From Podochytrium sp. JEL0797 (taxonomy: Eukaryota; Chytridiomycota; Chytridiomycetes; Chytridiales; Chytriomycetaceae), in the NCBI GenBank assembly GCA_027596195.1, contig JADGJG010000039.1:1-64000 (forward strand): a DNA stretch of 64,000 nt, given 5' to 3'. Within the stretch, counting starts at the first letter, position 1. Each line of letters starts with the position of its first letter. Made by a program: the position numbers and the translations under genes. Under the pieces are notes generated by a model. That model did not search any database. It was given only the letters and a program-made list of their open reading frames with translations, and had not been told where the DNA came from. Below are positions 37,795 to 48,588 of this stretch, piece after piece.

Positions 37795-38834
37795 TTACGT
37801 GATCGCAAACGCCCGCTTCTCCGGATCCACAATCTCCAAACACCTCCCCTCATCAAACCCACTCCTCCGTTTCGAACAAACCGAATGCTCCCTCTCCGCA
37901 CTCGGCCATGTCCACGAATACGGAAACACGAGCCCCGAATCCGCTACATGAACCGTCCCACCTTCTACCAAATGCCTCCCGCGTTTCACGTACTCTGACA
38001 ACGTCCTCCAAATCAAAACAGGGCCAGTTGATTCTTCGACGGTTATTGCGTTGGTGGATTGGAGCATTCGTTGGGCGCAGAGGATCCAGAATGGGTGGCC
38101 TTTGCGGGAGGCCATCCACGCGTTGGGGAGGCCGTGCAGGTAATTCCATTCTCCAGGCGTGTATGGGAGTATTGGTTTGCTAGGTGTTTTCATGTTTCCG
38201 AGAACGAGATCATGGCCCGAGAGCAACGCGTCTGAGTGATTGGAATATTCAGGAAAGCGTGCAGAGGATACGTTTACTCTCACCAATCGGTTTCAAGCAA
38301 ATCACATCCAAATCCGCATACACCCCCCCGAACCGATGCAAATAAAATATCCGGGCTGCGTCCGCGCGTTGGATCTCGAATTCGAAACTTTCGTATCGTG
38401 CCAGGAACCACGGATAATGTCGTCGAATTAGGTCATGGTTCATTGTGTCCGTCCAGAGAATGTGTTTGAAGTGCGGGTTGTGGTGGGTCCAGGTTTGGAT
38501 CCATGGTTTGAAGGTCTGTTTGATTTTTTTCAATGGGATTGATGGTGAAGGGGTGTGTTTCAATGTACCTCGGGAATTTCGAGCGTTTTCCAGGACTGAT
38601 GAATGATGGAAGGGATGGTGGAAGTGGCGGGTGGGGTTTGATTCCGACGAGCTGATTCGAGGATCACGGTGACAGGGTTCACTTCAAACACTTTGGTTGC
38701 GTTGATCAGATTTGAGCGACAGCGAACTGCGATCTGTTACCGCGACGAGAGATCCATCCGATGCATGCACATATTGTCAAGAGTGTGGTGAGGAGTGTGA
38801 GTTTTTTGGTGGCTTGGACCCGTCGCAGTTTCAT
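37795..38834 (-). CDS. OCH1-like glycosyltransferase (GT32), member E
   Basis: Model on the minus strand: 38834-38741, 38690-38569, 38515-38284 and 38231-37795, 294 residues. Membrane anchor LTLLTTLLTICACIGWI, then IPSIIHQSWKTLEIPE, ILWTDTMNHDLIRRHYPWF, the DxD site YADLDVICLKPIG, SGHDLVLGNM, LPNAWMASRKGHPFW and TGPVLIWRTL. The exon carrying DxD is 232 nt, the same length as in members A and C. The last exon is not split here, so an intron present in A, B and C is absent. It ends at FAIT, without the SYWSH tail of the others. It lies about 13 kb from the rest of the cluster. Confidence 0.88.
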
Positions 38835-38997
38835 TTCGTTGTTTTGTTTGGTTGACAATTACATATACCAATCGCGGGATGGGTGCGAACGATCACGGAA
38901 GATATCAAAGACGAAGAGATATGGATTGGCTGACACTCGTCAGATCCCGATTTCCACCTCTTTCGCTGAATTCACCCACGCCAAACTATTTTTGTCC

Positions 38998-39594
38998 TCA
39001 CTCCGCCGCTCCCACCACCTGATTCCGCTCACACCGACACACAAAATATTTGCACTTCAAACAATTCGCGCTCCAAAACTTGTACCGCCCCGCCAACTCC
39101 AACGGCAACTCAAAATCCGGAAAACAATACAAACACGCCATCCCCGCCACAACCGCCCCAAGCCCCTCCACCATCCTTGCCACATGATGCATCTGCGCAC
39201 CAGTCCCAACCCATTCATCGACAATCAGAACCCTCATCCCGGGTGTGATTAAATCCGTGCGGACTTCGAGTGTTTCGAGGTCTTTGCGCTTCTCGGCGTA
39301 ATCTTTGAATGAGATTGACGTTTTCCTGTCATCCGGCAGATTGAGTTTTCCACCCTTCCGCACGAGGATCAGACCCGTGGAGAGTGCGTGGGCAACGGAT
39401 CCCCCGAGGGGGAAGCCGAGGGCGTCGAGAGCAATCACGGCATCAATTTGGTCAGTGGCAAAGCGATGAGCGATGCCGGTGGTCAAGAGGCGGAAGTGTT
39501 CGGCACTGGCAAAGACCGGGGTCACATCCCAGAGAGGGGTGCCACTTTTGTCGATTTGAGAGAGGAGAAGTTGGCGGTCGGGTTGGGTGGTCAT
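38998..39594 (-). CDS. Adenine phosphoribosyltransferase-like protein
   Basis: Intronless, 198 residues. Type I phosphoribosyltransferase fold: TPLWDVTPVFAS at the start, AVIALDALGFPLGGSVAHALS as the adenine/PRPP region, LILVRKGGKLN, and the PRPP loop VLIVDEWVGTGAQMHH in place of the usual VDD-L-ATGGT pattern. APRT makes AMP from adenine and PRPP. The altered loop (DEWVGTGAQ) matches a subgroup of APRT-like proteins, and a Cys-rich end (ANCLKCKYFVCRCE) could bind a metal. Activity on adenine is likely but not certain. The start was chosen as the ATG just before TTQPDRQ. It is divergent from the carboxylase gene at 39885. Confidence 0.8.
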   Translation of the reverse strand: MTTQPDRQLLLSQIDKSGTPLWDVTPVFASAEHFRLLTTGIAHRFATDQIDAVIALDALGFPLGGSVAHALSTGLILVRKGGKLNLPDDRKTSISFKDYAEKRKDLETLEVRTDLITPGMRVLIVDEWVGTGAQMHHVARMVEGLGAVVAGMACLYCFPDFELPLELAGRYKFWSANCLKCKYFVCRCERNQVVGAAE

Positions 39595-39884
39595 TCGAGA
39601 ATGAAATGGAAGGAGATGGAGATGGACAAGTGATGGGGCACCAATCTTAGAAATCAGAGAACATCCGCCTTCTCTGTATTTGAAGAAGCGCGGAGTGGAA
39701 CGCGAGGAACCACGCTCGTGGCACCGCTTCGTTTCGCCGAGTTCAATCTCGTTTCCAAAGTGCAAAAACACTCTTCGGGTAATCCCGGAACGCACGCGTC
39801 GAAACCCGTCAGCAAAAACGCGCCCCACTCATCAACAAAAGAAACCTCCCAACCAAATCCTATCAAACAAACAAACAAACACCA

Positions 39885-42268
39885 ATGCTGCATCCACGAC
39901 TGCTCTCCCGCACCGTCCTGCGGGCCACGACACTGTCCACTCCCTCAGCACGCTTCGCTGTGCCCACGGCCCTCTCGCTCGCACGATCGCTGGCGACGCT
40001 GGCCCCCGCCACCGCTGCCCCGTTGAATTCCGTGAACGCAAAGTCCATCGAAGGAGTGAGTGTGCATTCCGACCCGGGTTTCCGCAGGTTGCTAATCCAA
40101 TCCTAATTTCAAACAGTCCCTCATCCACAAGATTGAAGCAAAGAGAGCCGAAGCCCTTCTCGGCGGAGGCCTCAAGAGAATCGACACCCAGCACAACAAG
40201 GTAAGAAACGAGTTGCAGCTTGCGTGGTTGCTGACCCAAGCACAACTGATACCAGGGAAAACTCACTGCCCGCGAACGTGTCCATTTGCTGCTCGATCAA
40301 GGCTCACTCAGAGAATTCGATGCGTTCGTTGAACATGTGAGTTTTGCTTTTATTTGACCTGACCCATATGTCAAAACATGCTCAAATTTCAACCTATTCC
40401 AGCAATGCACCGACTTTGGAATGGCCAACGAGAAAATCACCGGCGACGGAGTCGTCACGGGCCACGGGACAATCAATGGACGCCTCGTCTACTTCTTCTC
40501 CCAAGACTTCACCGCGTACGGCGGTTCCCTCTCGAAAACACATGCCCAGAAAATCTGCAAAGTCATGGACCAGGCCATGCTTGTGGGCGCGCCCGTGATC
40601 GGATTGAATGATTCGGGAGGTGCGCGTATTCAGGAGGGTGTTGATTCTCTTGGAGGCTATGCCGACATCTTTTTGAAGAATGTGTTGGCGAGTGGCGTTG
40701 TGCCGCAGATTTCGTTGATTATGGGGCCTTGTGCTGGTGAGTGTTTTTTTCGATTTTGAGTGCACTCCAATCCCCCTCCCTCTGGAACTGAGCCGAGCGA
40801 GACAACGTGGGTTCGAACAAATGCCGGGATGAAGCGAAGCAAAGGAGTCATATGGTGTGTGCGGGTTGGGGGGCATTCCAAATGCGCGCTTCCGCGGCTT
40901 GTTTGAACTCTGTCTTCGTTTCCGCGAACCCCTCGGATCCAAATCATGACGCATTCCATCTCCCCCTCCCAACTTTTTATTTGAGTCAAGCGCACGAGGG
41001 GGGTGCCCCATGCAATCATGCGTCATATCCAATAACCGCTCCTCTTTGACAAATCCCAGGTGGCGCCGTGTACTCCCCAGCCCTCACCGACTTCACATTC
41101 ATGGTCCGCGACTCGTCCTACCTGTTCGTGACGGGCCCCGACGTTGTGAAGCAAGTCACAAACGAGGAGGTGACGCAAGAGGAACTTGGAGGTGCCAAGG
41201 CGCACACGGTCAAGTCCGGAGTCGCGCATTTGGCGTTCGACAATGACGTGGAGGCTCTCGCGCAGTTGAGAGACTTTGTGGATTTCTTGCCGTTGAGTAA
41301 TAAGGCGGAGGTTCCGGTCAAGCCGACGAGTGATCCCAGGTTCGTTGAGTTTCTTTGTTTTGATGGGGCTTGGTTTTGATCTTTTGGTTTCGATTCTTCG
41401 CAGCTCGCGTGTGGACCCTGTGTTGAACACGATCGTTCCCGCGGATTCGACCAAAGCGTACGACATCAAGGACGTGATTACGCGTATCGTGGACGATGGA
41501 AACTTTTTCGAAATCATGCGTGAGTGCTCCTTTCCTTTCTTCTTTCTTGTTGAGCGATTTTGTTCTGACGCATTTTCCTTTGCTCCCCAGCCGACTACGC
41601 CAAAAACATGGTCATCGGCTTCGCCCGCATGGGCGGCCAAACCGTCTCCATCATTGCGAACCAGCCCCTCGTCTCCTCGGGAGTCTTGGACATCACGTCT
41701 TCCGTCAAAGCCGCGCGTTGGGTCCGGTTCTGCGACGCGTTCAATATCCCTATCATCACGTTCGTGGACGTTCCCGGGTTCTTGCCCGGCACGGCGCAGG
41801 AGCATGGAGGGATTATTCGACACGGTGCTAAATTGTTGTATGCGTATGCTGAGGTTTGTTTTGTTGTTTCTTTTTGGGAGTGCGCCGCGGGTACTCATAG
41901 TTTCGCACCAGGCCACCGTCCCCAAAATCACCGTCATCACCCGCAAAGCCTACGGCGGCGCCTACGACGTCATGTCCTCCAAGCACCTCCGCGGTGACAT
42001 GAACTACTCGTGGCCCACCGGAGAAATCGCCGTCATGGGAGCCAAGGGAGCCGTTGAAATCATTTTCAGAAAGTCGAGCGACAAGGCGGCTGCCGAGGCC
42101 GACTATGTTTCGAAATTCGCGAACCCGCTTCCGGCGGCGCAGAGAGGATTCTTGGATGATATTATCTTGCCGGCGAATACGCGCAAGACGATTATTCAGG
42201 ATTTGCATGTGTTGAAGGGGAAGAAGTTGGTGAATCCTTGGAAGAAGCATGGTAATATTCCGTTGTGA
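39885..42268 (+). CDS. PCCB: Propionyl-CoA carboxylase beta chain, mitochondrial
   Basis: Model: exons 39885-40055, 40117-40200, 40256-40336, 40403-40736, 41060-41339, 41404-41519, 41591-41853 and 41912-42268, 561 residues. Carboxyltransferase subunit that moves CO2 from biotin to propionyl-CoA. The N-terminus is a mitochondrial presequence rich in Arg, Ser and Leu ([18 protein letters not shown]). Then come [98 protein letters not shown] and WKKHGNIPL, all standard for PCCB. The fourth intron (323 nt) is much longer than the others. MCCB is less likely, given the lack of its glutamate-rich insert. A biotin-bearing alpha chain should exist elsewhere. Confidence 0.95.
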
Positions 42269-42351
42269 GTGTGGGGAAGAGGATGATGAGGTACGGGGGG
42301 GTTTTGTAAAGTCGAGAGTGGATTGTGTTTTTTGTTGTAATAAGACATGCT

Positions 42352-42906
42352 TTATTGTTTGAGTTGCGGTGACTTTCGAAATAGTTTGGTAAACATGTCT
42401 CGCATGGGAACAATAGCGCGTCTAGGCAGAGAGTGTCAACAAGTTGATTCCAAAAACGCCGAATCCAAAAACTCACCTCGCAAACCACGGCGTCAACGCC
42501 ATCGAAACCCCCAACCGAACCGGCATCAACACCTTCACAAACGCATACGAAGTCGCCATATCCATCACCATCCGAGTCTTTTCGACTCCCCCGTTTGGAT
42601 CGGGCCTTCCCCATCCGTACCGCGTCATGACTTTATCGATTTTGAGCTCCGCTTGTTGCATCACGTCTTGTGGGATCGGGACGTGGAGGTTTGTTGATTG
42701 GAGGGTGTAGTAGATGGCGGGGAGGGGGAGGAGGGCGGTGAGTTCGTGGAGGAGGAGGAAGGCGGTGAGGTGGGAGGCTGGGGCACTGCGGATGTGGGGG
42801 GTGAGAATGGATGAGACGGTGGTCGATGAGGGGTATTGAGGCCAGGGACTCCTCACGTTCGTTGGAGAAAGTCTTTGAGCGAGGCGAATGAGCGGAATTT
42901 GAACAT
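42352..42906 (-). CDS. MRX11: MRX11-like mitochondrial protein (FLILHELTA family)
   Basis: Model on the minus strand: 42906-42857, 42785-42477 and 42421-42352, 142 residues. The motif after which the family is named appears as FLLLHELTALLPLPAIYYTL and probably forms a membrane helix. It is followed by RYGWGRPD and by AFVKVLMPVRLGVSMALTPWFAR, a second membrane-associated region that ends at the third exon. The start MFKFRSFASLKDFLQR is short and basic, like a mitochondrial signal. In yeast the homologue is tied to mitochondrial gene expression complexes. Convergent with the carboxylase gene, the stops being 83 bp apart. Confidence 0.85.
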
Positions 42907-44373
42907 TTTCGTTTCATTGGAAGTGGAACCCACGGTCCACCCACGGAACACGATGGAATTAAGAGAGATTTTTTCTCAGTGATTCAAAGTGTCCAGCGTT
43001 TTGGCAGTGTTTTAACCCTCCTCCCTATTTTTTTTAAAACTATTTGTGAAAGGCGACAAAACCCCCCCAAAGCCAATCTTGATTTCCAAAATCAAGAAGA
43101 CTGTTTGGTGCAAAGCCAGTGTAGACGAAGTGGTGATCAAATTCTCCTGAGTGACGATTTTACTTCGGACGCGTTCGAACGCGTCTCAACCACGTGGCAG
43201 CTGAAATGGACATAAGTTGTAGCATGTCACACTCTTCACTCATGGGAACGCGAGTGTAAAGGGCTCAGCATTCTGAGAGTATGAGATTCCGAAAACCGAG
43301 GGTGGCATGGCAGTTTCATCACCGGCCCTGACTCAAGCCCTTGAAATCGCCATATCTCTTCTTCGCACTCCCCTCCTCGCAAGAGCTCCTATATTGTCAA
43401 CATCGAAAGAAATAGTGGTAGTGTAGGCCGCTCTTGGATATTCACTCGTGGAAGGGAGGAGGGTTCCAGAGGGGTTGGGACACTTTTTCGGTGTTGGGGA
43501 TCCATTCCGCATTAGGAGTCATTTCCAGCAGGTTGATGAGCCTCCTCCACCCAGACCAAAAACCACGCAACGCCCCTCACGACCCCAAGGAGTATTTTCA
43601 AGTCGGCGATCGTTGGACTCTCCAAACTCATGACCAATGCCGCAGATACCGCAACGTTTTTTGTCTCGTCACCCGAAACCATGATAGCGAACCCAGCCAG
43701 CGCGATCGAAGTCCTCGATAACATGGAACGGATTCTTGGAACTGATCGATTTTGACGATTGAGTGTGAAGAGTGTTGAGCTTATGTAAAAAAGAGGAGGA
43801 TGAATTATTATTCGCCCTTATTCGCCCTTATAAACTCACACTGGAGCCGCCTCACACCACTCCACTCCACTCCAACCCCATCGGATCTCGGTTCTCAATC
43901 GATCTTTATTCTATTACGCGTTGATGAGAAAGACGAATTCGAGTTTTGCTCGAACAATTGGCGTCCATTGACTTCCCATCCGTGGCCATAAATGCCACAA
44001 ATCAACGAATTCCTTGCCAGACATAAATTAATATTTGATTTGAATTACTACTTCCGCCGATTGGCTAAAAGTGCCAATGCTGCACTAAATCGAGCCAAGT
44101 CGCGTACCTATTGGATGTGTTTTGGCATGCATGGTGGCGTGATCAATGACCACCACCCACATCCTCTTGTCTCAACATCTGCAACAAAAGGCACTTTGGC
44201 CAACACGCAGCAGATCGAATTTGACTAATTTTCTGGGGTCTGACAGATGATCTTGTGGCCATGTTTCCAAGCTGCGCGTTGACACTCAGGAGAGACATTG
44301 CTGGCACTTCCACTTCCTTCCCTTCAGGGAAAGAGTATTCCGTGTACCACTCCATATATAAGCCCACAAAAAA
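42907..44373. other. Intergenic stretch of 1.5 kb without a recognised gene
   Basis: No supported frame. It holds a short tandem repeat of TTATTCGCCC (2.5 units, about 43808-43832) and CACTC repeats near 43858. A TATATAA lies at 44352-44358, just upstream of the armadillo gene and too close to its ATG for a classical promoter spacing. Confidence 0.4.
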
Positions 44374-47184
44374 ATGATTCAAACGCGCATTTCAGCAAAG
44401 TGTCAAAACCTCGTGGGGCTTCTCGCTTCTTCGTTGGATGCAGACAGCCAGACATCTGCACTGCGAAACATCAAGAATGCAGCGATTGGAAACTCGACCA
44501 AGAAGGTCTTGTTTGGCGAAAGCGAGATACTTCAAAGGAGGTGTATTTGAAGTGAGTTGGTTGCCTTGTACTGAACCCATCCAAACAGCCTCGCTTCGAT
44601 CCTCTGCGATGATTCAAACCCAACCCTTCTGATGAAGGAGGCAGCGGGTGTTGTTGCTGTGCTTGCGAGTGGTGAGTGTTTTATTTATTTTATTTTTTAT
44701 TTATTTTATTTTCTAGTCTCGCCTCCTTCAAACAATGTATTCGTTGCCCTCCAACTCTGCGCTGCAAAACACGACAATTCGCTGCGAGAAGCATCACTCC
44801 GCGCACTCAAACAAATCCTTCTCAAAGACACTGAAATCCACAAAGTCGATGTGAGAACCACTCTTTTGCATCCCTCGAAAGTAACCCCTTCTCTCTGCCC
44901 AGCTCCTCTTCATCCACTGCCTCGTCAACCTCCTCTCCGCCCCCCTCTCCGCACACTCCACCCCCTCCCTCCAACTCCAACACTCCATCCGCACAAACTC
45001 ACTCGCCGCAACCATCATGGCAACACTCGCTGCCTCCTCAATCCAAACCCAGCAGCTTCTTGTCTCGGCAGGCGCGCTCCCGGCCCTGTTGGCCCTTCTT
45101 GACAGCTCATTGGCTCAGTTTCACAAAATGCAGGAAGCCGCGTTGGATGCGATTGCGGCGATTGTGAAGGGGTCTAGTGAGGCTGGGAAGTTGTTTGTGG
45201 GGTTGACAATGAGTGGAGGGGAGCGGCGTTTGCAGAACGCGTCGCAGGAGGAAGAGGATGAAATGGAGCTGGATTCCACAGCCACCACCAACGCGACTGG
45301 TGCGCAAGGATTTGGAGAAGGAGAGAAATCTGTTATGGTGTTGTTGCGTTTGTTGAAGGACGCACGGTTTCCCATGACGAGGTTGTTGGCTGCTTCATGG
45401 TAAGTGTTTCGAACGTCGCGTTCTGCTAGTTGAAACGCGTTTAAACACACTCACACATAACATTCACCCACAAACAGCCTCTCAAACCTCCACCGCACCA
45501 CCCCCCTCTCAAACAACCGCATCCCCACCCACCTCCTCCTCCCAACCCTCATCACCCTCTTCTCGGAACCTTCCACCCTCCTCTCCACCAACCTCCCGCT
45601 CCTCGAACGCGCGACCCTCGTATTCGCCGACCTCGTCAGCGACTCGGAAGCCTTACAAAAACTCGCACTCGAAGGACACGCTGTAACGAAACTCGCTGAA
45701 ATCTTGTTGTTGCCGCAAGTGAAGGGATCGATTTGTGTGTCTTCTGGGTCTACTTGCACCGGATCCGCTACCTCCTTCGACTCAGACTCCCCCTCCGCAA
45801 AACACACCCCACTCCCAGGCCTCTCCTCCTGCCCCACCACCACCCCCTACTCCTTCCCCTCCCCAACCTCAACCCCTTCACACAAGTACACCCCCCTCGC
45901 AACCTCCACCCTCCTCGCCCTCGCATCCACCGCCTCACTCCACGAACCTGCCCGTAAGCAAATCATGGACGATAAACTCCTCCCCGTCATCGTGTCTGCA
46001 CTTTCACACCCTGCATCGGGTGTCCGTCTCGCGGGGTGTCGATGCGTGTTGTCGTTGAGTAGGAGTGTTAAAAATTTGAGGACGGGATTGATGGATGCAG
46101 GTGTGGGAGGCCCTGTGGTGGAGTTGTTGAGGGATTCGGAGGGGGTTGTGAGGAGTGTGGCGACGGCGGTGTTGTGTAACGTCGTGTTAGACTTCAGTCC
46201 AATGAAAAAAACAGTGTTGGAAATGGGCGGCCTCGAACGCATCGTTGCGTTATTACGCGAAGGAGGAGACGGGTGTGAAGTGAACGCGGTATGGGCCGTC
46301 AAGAATTTAGTGTACCAAGCCAGCGGGGAGGTGAAACGACGGGTTGTCGAGGTGTTGGGGTGGGACGAAGTGAGACGCGTGTGTGTACATGAGAGGTTGG
46401 ATGTGAAGGTTCAGGGGATGAATTTGGTAAGGAATTTAGTTTGTGGGGGGAGGGAGGATGTGGAGTTTGTTGTTGCGGGGTTTGGAGAGGGGGAGTTCGT
46501 TGGGGTTGTGGAGAAGGTGTTGAGGGGTGTGGGGGGGAGGGATTTGGTGGGGTGGGATGCGGTTTTGTTGCAGACGCTGTATGTTGTTGTGAATGTGGCG
46601 ACGGGGGGAGAGAGGATGAAGGGGCTTGTGGTGGGGAGTGAGGGGGTGATGATGGGGATTTTGAAGTTGATGGTGAGTTTGCGGGTGTGAATCTGAGTGA
46701 TGGGGTTTTCTAAATGTGGGTTTTTGGAACAGAACCATGAAAAGGCGTTGATTCGATTAGCCACCGTCTGGTGCATCCTCAACCTCACGGAACCCGACGA
46801 CGCGTGTACGTATACGCGCATTTAAATTCAAATCTACACTTAACACTTGACACACGAAAATTAAACCCAACAGCACCACAACACACACACCACCGTCTCA
46901 CGCGTCTCCGTTCTCTCGGGTTCCTTGACCAACTCAAACACATGCAGTTTGACAGTGATCCTGATGTGCGCGGACGTGTGCAGTCTGCGCTTAGGAATTT
47001 GAGTGAGGGTGTGGGTTTGGGTGGTGAGGGGGGTCCGTGTGTGGGTAGAGTGGGGGGTGGTGGTGGAAGTGGAGGTGGGGGTGGGGATGCGATGGTTGTT
47101 GATGAGGAGATGGAGGGTGGGGTGATGGGGTTGCAGGGGATGAGGGATTTGAGTGGGTATTTGGCGGGGGAGAGGAGGGGGTGA
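44374..47184 (+). CDS. ARMC8: ARMC8/GID5-like armadillo-repeat protein (GID/CTLH ubiquitin ligase)
   Basis: Model: exons 44374-44540, 44589-44671, 44717-44850, 44903-45399, 45478-46672, 46733-46805 and 46874-47184, 819 residues. Armadillo repeats fill most of the protein, for example ALRNIKNAAIGNSTKK, EAALDAIAAIVKGS, CRCVLSLSRSVKNLRTG and NAVWAVKNLVYQASGEVK. A Ser/Thr/Pro-rich insert lies near residues 370-430. The end has WCILNLTE and LRSLGFLDQLKHM, as in ARMC8/Gid5, the substrate-receptor scaffold of the GID/CTLH ubiquitin ligase that degrades gluconeogenic enzymes in yeast. A Gly-rich tail follows. The final introns are AT-rich or carry CA repeats, and the last acceptor was set by phase and by the ARMC8 end motif. 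Confidence 0.85.
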
Positions 47185-47305
47185 AAAAATGTCTTTTTTT
47201 GGGGGGGTGTTGAAAACGTGCGAAACGCGGTCTTTGTTTTGACATTCGAAACAAAGTATTAATATTTGTCGAGAACCGAAACCCCCCCAAATCCCCGCGT
47301 CACCA

Positions 47306-48145
47306 ATGCTATCGTTCCAACACGCCACCGCCAAAGCGAAGCTGCACCACGAAACGCGAATCGCTAAAGACCGACGCGAGATTTCGGAGATTGAAAAACG
47401 CGCTGTGAATGCGGTTTCGGCGCTCGTCAAGAAACAGCGGGCGCTCGAGCGACAGATGGCTGCGGTTCGGATAGAAGAGGAGGAAAAGAAGGAGACGAAT
47501 CGGGTGCATTTTCGGCAGTATTTTCATGCGGGGGAGGGGGGTGGTCATGGGTCGGGAAAGAGAGGTGTCAAATCCGGTGATAAGAGTGCATCCGCTTCTT
47601 CCGCTCCAACGGCAACATCAACGTCACCCAAAAAGAAACTCGTCAAAAAGAAGGTCCGGAAAGTGACGATCCGTCCTGATCATGAGGACGGTGCGTCGAG
47701 TCCCAAGAAAATTCAGATCCCGCGCGTTTCTGGTGGTGGTGAATGCGAAGTGATTTATTCGGAAGATGTGCAACCGGAACGAGCAATCAGAAGTTTGAGT
47801 CCCTACGAACAGCATTACGCGGATGTGATTATCGAGTCCGAGTTGGTGAGCGTGCCCCAACTCCCCCCTCAAAACGCGAACACCCTCACTCACTAAAAAA
47901 AACAGAACGACCAAACATACCGCCACTCTCTCCTCCTTTTCCTCCAAAACCTCGACACCCATGATACCGCAACCCACGCGTTCTTGAACGCACCCTATTC
48001 GCAGGATGAAGCGGGGTTACCTGGGGATTGGAGGGAACAGAGTGTTGCGTTTGGAGAGCGGCTGAAGGGGAGGATTGGGGAGCTTGTGGGGCTTTATAAT
48101 GAGTATTTTGAGAGGTTGGAGGGGGTTGGGAGGGGTGAGGTGTGA
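47306..48145 (+). CDS. Small protein sharing the C-terminal tail module of the neighbouring kinase
   Basis: Model: exons 47306-47845 and 47906-48145, 259 residues. The N-terminal part is helical and charged (RREISEIEKRAVNAVSALVKKQRALERQM), followed by a basic segment (KKKLVKKKVRKVTIRP). The second exon reads HSLLLFLQNLD, FLNAPYSQDE, then DW..QSVAFGERLKGRIG and LVGLYNEYFERLE. This pattern recurs in the MOK-like kinase gene next door (50681-50990), with an intron of the same phase before it. I know no named family for it. It is most likely a tandem partial duplication of the kinase's 3' region, or the donor of it; it has no kinase domain. Spacing from the upstream stop is only 121 bp. Confidence 0.8.
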
Positions 48146-48588
48146 GTTTGGTTTATGTTTTTTCAAGATCTGGTAAAGTGCAGGTATGCGTTTGATAAAG
48201 GAGAGAATAAGATGGGATGAAGGGAGTGAGAGTGAACCGGTCAAACACCCACCCCAAGGGTTCAAGATGTCCGACCATGTCCGGCTTTAAAAAATCCGGC
48301 GCGCACCACTCACTATCGCTGTTATACCAACACAGTCAAATAATATAATAATATTTATATATCCCATCCATCTGACTTATCCATCCATCATAGAACACCC
48401 GGGCAGCAAAAAGAATCGAAGTAAAAAAAAAGATTGCCCTTCCGCACCCCCCCCCCCCCCCCCCTTCAGATTTACACCCATTAAGATTGACGCGATTTCG
48501 CTCATTGTCCCCCCAGCATTCTTTTTTCTCCTGCACGGACAACGACTCGTCCCCTTTCCCCCTTCTCAAATCTCCAGCCTTCCGCGTA
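48146..48588. other. Intergenic between tail-module gene and kinase gene
   Basis: About 443 bases with an AT-rich middle (near 48340-48360), nine A at 48423-48431 and an 18-nt run of C at 48447-48464. No gene seen. Confidence 0.5.
48447..48464 (+). repeat. Homopolymer run of 18 C
   Basis: Uninterrupted poly-C upstream of the kinase start; the length may be unreliable in sequencing. Confidence 0.9.

Noticed and set aside
40744..41059. Separate small gene or mobile insert in PCCB intron 4
   Set aside because: The intron is long but has normal GTGAGT and CCCAG ends; no frame, terminal repeats or similarity to the importin intron element could be seen.
44337..44373. TATATAA just upstream of the ARMC8 start as a TATA box
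   Set aside because: Only about 15 bases separate it from the ATG, leaving no room for a normal transcription start and leader.
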